Positions 5,728 through 10,076 of a stretch of 10,076 bases of DNA are shown in pieces. The position numbers were made by a program, and so were the translations under genes. A model generated the notes under the pieces. It was given only the letters and a program-made list of their open reading frames with translations. It was not told where the DNA came from and did not search any database. The first letter of the stretch is position 1; every line of letters starts with the position of its first letter. The DNA comes from JBHIDQ01 sp046760155 (GTDB lineage Bacteria > Chloroflexota > Dehalococcoidia > Dehalococcoidales > RBG-16-60-22): positions 1-10,076 of the forward strand of contig JBHIDQ010000052.1 in assembly GCA_046760155.1 (NCBI GenBank). The letters run 5' to 3'.

Positions 5728-6807
5728 TCAGGGTTGCACCGAAATTTCTTCGCGGAAGTACTTTCGCTTGAAATAGAGAGCTACATTGACTAGGCTGATG
5801 AGCACTGGTACTTCGATCAGAGGTCCAATGACGGTGGCGAAGGCCTGCTCTGAAGCAATCCCGAAAACCGCCACCGCTACCGCTATCGCCAGCTCGAAAT
5901 CGTTGCTGGCAGCGGTAAAGGCGACCGCAGTTACCTTCGGGTATCCAGCCTTGAGTTTGTAGGCAATGAAAAAGGTAACGAACCACATGATGAAAAAGTA
6001 GCCGAGCAGCGGTATGGCTATCCGGAACACGTGATATGGAAGCTCAATTATGTATTCTCCCTTCAGCGAGAACATCACGACGATGGTAAAGAGCAAGGCG
6101 GCGGGCGTTATGGGGCTTATTCTGGGGGCAAACACGCTTTCAAACCACTCTAATCCCTTACTTTTGAGCAGACTGAATCTCGTAATCAATCCAGCGGCGA
6201 AAGGTATACCAAGATAGATGAGGACCGTTTTTGCGGCATCGACAATGGATACGCTTACATCTACGCCTTCAACAAGTCCAAGCTTGGATAGCATTACGGT
6301 TATGAACAGGTAGATATAGACGGCATAGAATAAAATCTGAAAGAGGGCATTGAAGGCAACCAGACCAACCGCCAGTTCTCTATCCCCTTCGGCTAGCTCA
6401 TTCCACACGATGACCATGGCTATGCATCGCGCCAGCCCGACGAGTATGACCCCGACCATATATTCAGGGAAGCTCCTGAGGAAAATTATGGCCAGCAGAA
6501 ACATTACTAAAGGGCCAACAATCCAGTTCTGGATTAAGGAAAAACCCAGGAGCTTTAGATTTCGGAAAACTTTGCCTATCTCCTCGTATTTTACCTTGGT
6601 CAGCGGTGGATACATCATAAGGATGAGCCCGATAGCGATGGGAATCGAGGTGGTATCCACTTGAAAAAAGGTAATAAAATCGGCGACTTTGGGGAAGAAA
6701 TAACCGAGACCCACCCCCACACCCATCGCCAGAAAAATCCAAAGTGTCAGGAAACGGTCGAGCACCGAAAGTCTGCCGATTACTGTGGTTGGCGACTTGT
6801 TATTCAT
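5728..6807 (-). CDS. acr3: Arsenite efflux transporter, ACR3 family
   Basis: Acr3 exports arsenite across the inner membrane using the proton gradient. The 359 residues form about ten hydrophobic segments. The family's essential cysteine is seen in GLARCIAMVIVWNE (Cys128, fourth membrane helix), and the conserved Glu in IGPLIEVPVL (Glu332, ninth helix). AAFTAASNDFELAIAVA-like sequence (about 295-312) is also typical. Length and landmarks are intact. The ATG at 6807 overlaps the end of arsR by 8 bases, so the two are translationally coupled; its own ribosome site (AGAAGAAAAG) is weak. No arsC reductase is adjacent, so arsenate reduction, if present, is encoded elsewhere or the genes answer to arsenite produced in anoxic habitats. 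Confidence 0.95.
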   Translation of the reverse strand: MNNKSPTTVIGRLSVLDRFLTLWIFLAMGVGVGLGYFFPKVADFITFFQVDTTSIPIAIGLILMMYPPLTKVKYEEIGKVFRNLKLLGFSLIQNWIVGPLVMFLLAIIFLRSFPEYMVGVILVGLARCIAMVIVWNELAEGDRELAVGLVAFNALFQILFYAVYIYLFITVMLSKLGLVEGVDVSVSIVDAAKTVLIYLGIPFAAGLITRFSLLKSKGLEWFESVFAPRISPITPAALLFTIVVMFSLKGEYIIELPYHVFRIAIPLLGYFFIMWFVTFFIAYKLKAGYPKVTAVAFTAASNDFELAIAVAVAVFGIASEQAFATVIGPLIEVPVLISLVNVALYFKRKYFREEISVQP

Positions 6808-7165
6808 ATCTTTTCTTCTGCCAGCAACCGGGGCCTTCTCGTTTGGTGTGCTTTAGCTTTTCCTTATCCTTGGCCAGTAGCTCATTAGTGATGGGTGATT
6901 CCCTGAGCAGTTTGGCTAGTGAAGTGGCGTATTGGCTTGCCGACTGCCAATCTATAGAATAGACTATCCAGAGTCTGTCTCGCCTTGTCTTCAGGAAACC
7001 GGCGTTCTGAAGAATACCAAGGTTACGTGAAGCCCGAGACTGGGATATATCTAGTGCCTGCATCACCTCGCAGACGCAGCACTCCCTCTCCAAGAGCAGA
7101 TTGAGAATCCTGAGCCTGGTCTCATCGGAAAGAGCTTTCGTTGCCTGAATGAAATCTCGCATCAT
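6800..7165 (-). CDS. arsR: ArsR-family arsenite-responsive repressor
   Basis: This 121-residue winged-helix protein should repress arsR-acr3 and release DNA when it binds arsenite. The N-terminal helix KALSDETRLRILNLLLE (10-26) is typical. The metalloid site is ECCVCE (Cys29, Cys30, Cys32), equivalent to the ELCVCDL motif of the E. coli type, with an extra Cys29. The recognition helix is ISQSRASRNLGILQNAG (about 40-56), followed by the wing TRRDRLWIVYSID. A late Cys appears in GPGCWQKK. The first of two consecutive ATG codons is at 7165; the upstream ribosome site is poor. The stop codon lies inside the acr3 start region. Confidence 0.94.
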   Translation of the reverse strand: MMRDFIQATKALSDETRLRILNLLLERECCVCEVMQALDISQSRASRNLGILQNAGFLKTRRDRLWIVYSIDWQSASQYATSLAKLLRESPITNELLAKDKEKLKHTKREGPGCWQKKRYE

Positions 7166-7179
7166 TTTGGTTAAGATAG

Positions 7180-7207
7180 ATATGCTGATATGCGCATATT
7201 TAAATAT
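7180..7207. promoter_or_regulatory. Putative ArsR operator: four ATAT units every 8 bp
   Basis: ATAT occurs at 7180, 7188, 7196 and 7204, separated each time by four bases (GCTG, GCGC, TTAA). The inner part forms two overlapping 12-bp palindromes, ATATGCGCATAT (7188-7199) and ATATTTAAATAT (7196-7207). The array begins at the end of the arsR -10 box and covers the expected start of transcription. ArsR/SmtB regulators favour AT-rich inverted repeats, so this is the likely binding site. Confidence 0.65.
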
Positions 7208-7236
7208 ACTTTAGCACTCTCCTTAAAGCACGTCAA
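7208..7236 (-). promoter_or_regulatory. Sigma-70-type promoter of arsR-acr3
   Basis: On the minus strand TTGACG (7231-7236), a 17-base spacer, then TAAAGT (7208-7213). The start near 7201 falls within the ATAT array, so repressor binding would block initiation. The leader is about 36 bases. Confidence 0.75.
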
Positions 7237-7345
7237 GTAATGTTCCGTTATTGTTCTTACCAAGTAAAAACCTTAAGAGACCAAGTTTGAATTATTGCTG
7301 AGAATAAACTTATTGTATCTTTACTGCTCCATATTTTTGCCGGTT

Positions 7346-7375
7346 TTGAAAAAGAACATCTTAATTAGTTATAAT
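7346..7375 (+). promoter_or_regulatory. Sigma-70-type promoter of the tail-anchored orphan gene
   Basis: TTGAAA (7346-7351), an 18-base spacer and a perfect TATAAT (7370-7375). The expected start is near 7382, giving a leader of about 24 bases before the ATG at 7406. Confidence 0.65.
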
Positions 7376-7405
7376 GGCTCTCACTGAGTAAAAAGGCGAG
7401 AACCG

Positions 7406-7789
7406 ATGTCACGAATTTCTGAACTATTTTTGAGAGTTAGAGAGGCTGATGAAGCTGACTACGGGCAGTCGATTGTTAGAATCCACAAAGCCAGTAAACC
7501 ACCAGACATCAGGTGGGGCGATGACATAAACATTTCCTTGGATAGAAAGAATTGGATAACTTGTAAATTAAAACCGGCTAGTAATATCGGTAGGGGCAAA
7601 ATATATATTGGCATCCACTTAAGGGGACTTCTTAATAAGGATACAGTTGGAATTCAAATAGCTAGAGTAGGCGTACTGTGCACTTTTTATGTAAGAAAAG
7701 CGTCTTCCTGGGAAGTACTTTTTTATATTGCTATTGTCTTCATAGTTATCATCGCCATTGCTTTTCTGGTTTCTTTGCTGGTACGCTAG
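7406..7789 (+). CDS. Orphan membrane-anchored protein with possible CDC48/VCP N-domain-like fold
   Basis: I do not recognise a named family with certainty. The 127-residue protein has a soluble N-terminal part (1-102) and a single C-terminal membrane helix (about 104-126, SWEVLFYIAIVFIVIIAIAF) ending in Arg, so the soluble part probably faces the cytoplasm. The soluble part has the order LRVREADEADYGQSIVRI (8-25), IRWGDDINI (35-43), GRGKIYIGIHLRGLL (about 60-74) and DTVGIQIARV (77-86). This layout recalls the double-psi barrel of the CDC48/p97 N-domain (EA...D..VVS, RGDTV, KIRMNRVVRNNLRV, GDVISI). The likeness is by eye only. The ribosome site (AAGGCGAG) is modest. The gene is visibly richer in A and T than its neighbours and stands alone, which could mean acquisition. 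Confidence 0.6.
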   Translation: MSRISELFLRVREADEADYGQSIVRIHKASKPPDIRWGDDINISLDRKNWITCKLKPASNIGRGKIYIGIHLRGLLNKDTVGIQIARVGVLCTFYVRKASSWEVLFYIAIVFIVIIAIAFLVSLLVR

Positions 7790-7890
7790 TCTTCCGTTTC
7801 TTTCATCTGATTTTCTATAAAATAGCCGCCATAACTGCATTCCGCACCTCCAGAGGCTCAGGGGAGCTAGTATCAGCCCACCTTATTGGT

Positions 7891-7896
7891 TATAAT
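7891..7896 (+). promoter_or_regulatory. -10 box placed for a leaderless pcrA transcript
   Basis: A perfect TATAAT ends six bases before the A of the ATG at 7903, so transcription should start at or next to the start codon. No ribosome binding site is visible upstream. No good -35 box lies at 16-18 bases, so this rests on the -10 box alone. Confidence 0.4.
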
Positions 7897-7902
7897 TAAG
7901 TG

Positions 7903-10076
7903 ATGGACATTTTGGCTGAGCTTAATCCCGCACAAAAAGAGGCCGTCGAGACCATCAACGGGCCAGTTTTGATTCTGGCCGGTCCGGGCAGCGGCAAGAC
8001 CAGAGTTATTACCCATCGCATCGCTTACCTCATCAAGGTCTGTGGGGTCAGTCCGCGCCGCATTATGGCGGTTACCTTCACCAACAAAGCCGCCCGGGAA
8101 ATGACGGAGAGGCTGCACCGGCTGGTTCGTGGTTCGGTGGATGACTTAACTATCGGCACCTTTCACGCCACTTGTGCTCGCTTCCTGCGTCGGGACGGCA
8201 AAGCCATCGGCGTTAACTCCGGGTTTGTCATCTACGATGAAGAGGACCAGATAAGCTTGATCAAGCGGAGTATTCAGGCCGTCGGCCTCGACCCTAAGCA
8301 ATATACCCCTCGAGCGATACGCTCGGCGATTACCTCGGCGAAGAGTCGCTTGCTGACCCCGGCTGAGTACCTGCCGCGCAGCTATTTTGAAGAGGTGGTG
8401 CAGCGGGTCTATGAGCGCTACCAGCAGCTACTTTCGGAAAGTAATGCCCTCGATTTTGATGACCTGTTACTGAAGGTAGTGCATTTGTTCCGACAAAACC
8501 CCCAGATACTATCTCGATACCAGTCGCGCTACCTGCATCTCCAGGTCGACGAGTTCCAGGATACCAATCTGGTGCAGTATGAGCTGATGAAGCAGATTGC
8601 CGGGAAATATCGTAACATCTGTGTCGTTGGCGACCCTGACCAGTCGATTTACTCCTGGCGATTTGCCGACCTGCGTAATATCCTTAATTTTGAGAAGGAT
8701 TATCCCGAGGCCAAAGTAGTCTTGCTGGAGCAGAACTACCGCTCGACCAAGATGATTCTGGAGACGGCCAGTTATATCATTTCCGCCAATCAGCAGCGTA
8801 AACCCAAGGACTTATGGACGGATAATGAGACCGGTGTGCTGCCGGAGGTTATTGAGACCTACACCGAGCAGGAGGAAGCCCAGTTTGTCGTCAATGAAGT
8901 GGAGCAACTGGTGAGTCAGGGAGAATTCAAGCGGGGCGACTGCGCTATTATGTACCGCACCAATGCCCAATCAAGAGTCCTTGAAGAAGTTTTTATTCGT
9001 TACGGGGTGCCCTATAAGCTGGTCGCCGGCACCCGTTTCTACGAGCGGAGGGAGATTAAGGATATTATCGCTTATCTCCGCCTCATCCAGAATCCTTTCG
9101 ATAGTGTCAGCCTGCTGCGCATCATCAATGTTCCCCAGCGTGGCATCGGACAGCGCAGCCTGAGTGAGCTTTCCCAGTGGGCAAGGTCTCGCGGCATCCC
9201 GGAATATCGGGCGTTGCAAATGCTCGCCGAGCAAAAAGAAAGTGAGACCGCAGAGCACCGACCTCCCTTTCAGCCCCGCACCCTGAGGGCATTTGCCGGT
9301 TTTGTCGACCTGATGGAAGGGTTCATTGCCCGCGGTCGGAAGCTGAATCTGGTTGATTTGTTCGATTTGGTGGTGGAAAAGTCCGGGTATAAGGAATATA
9401 TCTTAAGTGGTTTGGATGGCGAGGAGCGCTGGGAAAATATCCTCGAGCTGCGCACCGTCACCCAGGAATACCGTGATTTGAAACCGGCCGAGGGTTTGGC
9501 TGCCTTTCTCGAGGGGGTAACTTTGGTCTCTGATGTCGATGGGTTTGATGAAAGCATCGATGCCACCACCCTGATTACGTTGCATCAGGCCAAGGGACTG
9601 GAATTCCCGGTGGTGTTTATCGTCGGCATGGAGGATGGCATCCTGCCCCATATCAGGTCGTTTGACGACCCGGAGCAGATGGAGGAGGAGAGGCGACTTT
9701 GCTACGTCGGTATCACCCGGGCCAAGAAGCGGGTGTATCTGATACGTGCCTTTCGCCGTAGCTTCATGGGGGGCGGCACGATGAACCCACCATCGCGCTT
9801 TTTGCTGGATATCCCGCCGCACCTGATTTCCGGTGGTGAGTTGTGGCAGGGTGAAGACAGCCAAGTAGCCACGGCGATGTATTCTTGGAACAGGATGTCG
9901 GCACCCAAGGCAGTGCTGGCTGAACTAAGTCCCGGCGACCACGTCCACCACGCCCAGTTTGGCGATGGGTTGGTGGTCAGCGTCCAGCCGGTGAAGGATG
10001 ATGCCGAGGTGGTGGTTGTTTTTGATGGTGCCGGAATAAAAAAACTCCTGTTGAGCTTTGCCAAGCTGGAGAAAAT
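7903..10076 (+). CDS. pcrA: ATP-dependent DNA helicase, UvrD/PcrA type (last few residues beyond window)
   Basis: PcrA/UvrD is a superfamily 1A 3'-5' helicase acting in nucleotide excision repair, replication and removal of RNA polymerase. The visible 724 residues hold all motifs: Q-motif LNPAQKEAV (7-15), Walker A AGPGSGKT (26-33), Ia AVTFTNKAAREM (about 61-72), IGTFHA, Walker B VDEFQDTN (215-222), III GDPDQSIYSWR (243-253), IV QNYRST, V TLHQAKGLEF (559-568) and VI YVGITRAKKR (601-610). A basic linker leads to the C-terminal Tudor-like RNA polymerase-binding domain, beginning PGDHVHHAQFGDG (677-689) and running to KLEK at the window edge, so very little is missing. The ATG at 7903 follows a GTG at 7900; ATG is preferred. 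The coding sequence is richer in G and C than the preceding gene. Confidence 0.95.
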   Translation, partial: MDILAELNPAQKEAVETINGPVLILAGPGSGKTRVITHRIAYLIKVCGVSPRRIMAVTFTNKAAREMTERLHRLVRGSVDDLTIGTFHATCARFLRRDGKAIGVNSGFVIYDEEDQISLIKRSIQAVGLDPKQYTPRAIRSAITSAKSRLLTPAEYLPRSYFEEVVQRVYERYQQLLSESNALDFDDLLLKVVHLFRQNPQILSRYQSRYLHLQVDEFQDTNLVQYELMKQIAGKYRNICVVGDPDQSIYSWRFADLRNILNFEKDYPEAKVVLLEQNYRSTKMILETASYIISANQQRKPKDLWTDNETGVLPEVIETYTEQEEAQFVVNEVEQLVSQGEFKRGDCAIMYRTNAQSRVLEEVFIRYGVPYKLVAGTRFYERREIKDIIAYLRLIQNPFDSVSLLRIINVPQRGIGQRSLSELSQWARSRGIPEYRALQMLAEQKESETAEHRPPFQPRTLRAFAGFVDLMEGFIARGRKLNLVDLFDLVVEKSGYKEYILSGLDGEERWENILELRTVTQEYRDLKPAEGLAAFLEGVTLVSDVDGFDESIDATTLITLHQAKGLEFPVVFIVGMEDGILPHIRSFDDPEQMEEERRLCYVGITRAKKRVYLIRAFRRSFMGGGTMNPPSRFLLDIPPHLISGGELWQGEDSQVATAMYSWNRMSAPKAVLAELSPGDHVHHAQFGDGLVVSVQPVKDDAEVVVVFDGAGIKKLLLSFAKLEK

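Noticed and set aside
5657..5986. Open frame of 109 residues on the minus strand overlapping the acr3 3' end
   Set aside because: It is out of frame with acr3, which is intact to its normal C-terminus; the translation is Arg/Gly/Cys-rich and has no family resemblance.
9403..9864. Open frames on the minus strand inside pcrA
   Set aside because: They lie entirely opposite conserved helicase motifs V and VI and have no ribosome site or domain.

Overview
This window looks like chromosomal DNA from a non-model bacterium, most likely a member of the Chloroflexota (Dehalococcoidia-like). That placement is an inference from the style of the proteins and from short GC-rich hairpin repeats between genes; no rRNA or other marker fixes it. 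Most genes lie on the minus strand. The plus strand carries a small translation-factor-like gene, one membrane protein and a UvrD/PcrA helicase. I see no tRNA, rRNA, CRISPR array, transposase or integrase, and no gene-free stretch longer than about 300 bases.

Layout. 1-800 (minus): the N-terminal 266 residues of a CheR-type chemotaxis methyltransferase, whose strong promoter overlaps an inverted repeat. 992-1631 (minus): three very small genes (a membrane protein, an unknown 65-residue protein and a MerR/excisionase-like DNA-binding protein) that are probably co-transcribed. 1751-1795: a GC-rich hairpin repeat. 1818-2152 (plus): a consensus promoter driving an 84-residue protein that corresponds to EF-Tu domain II alone. 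2210-4587 (minus): the riboflavin operon ribE-ribBA-ribH, with its own promoter, no ribD and no room for an FMN riboswitch. 4684-4817: three strong hairpins in a row, the last related to the one at 1751. 4834-5604 (minus): a SIMPL-domain (DUF541) lipoprotein with its own promoter. 5728-7165 (minus): an arsenic-resistance pair, arsR-acr3, overlapping by 8 bases, with an unusually regular ATAT array at the arsR transcription start. 7406-7789 (plus): an orphan protein with one C-terminal membrane helix and an N-terminal domain resembling the CDC48/VCP N-domain. 7903 to the window end (plus): a nearly complete PcrA/UvrD helicase whose -10 box sits so close to the start codon that the mRNA is probably leaderless.

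How the genes work together. RibBA makes both riboflavin precursors (dihydroxybutanone phosphate from ribulose 5-phosphate, and the pyrimidine branch entry from GTP), RibH joins the branches to lumazine, and RibE turns lumazine into riboflavin; the RibD deaminase/reductase steps must be encoded elsewhere. ArsR senses arsenite and should release the arsR-acr3 promoter, and Acr3 then exports arsenite. The remaining genes appear to be independent units. The most unusual items are the CDC48-N-like membrane protein, the 8-bp-periodic ATAT operator, the nested repeats over the cheR promoter, the ribD-less operon and the hairpin repeat family. I see no clear multi-gene novel defence or metabolic system.
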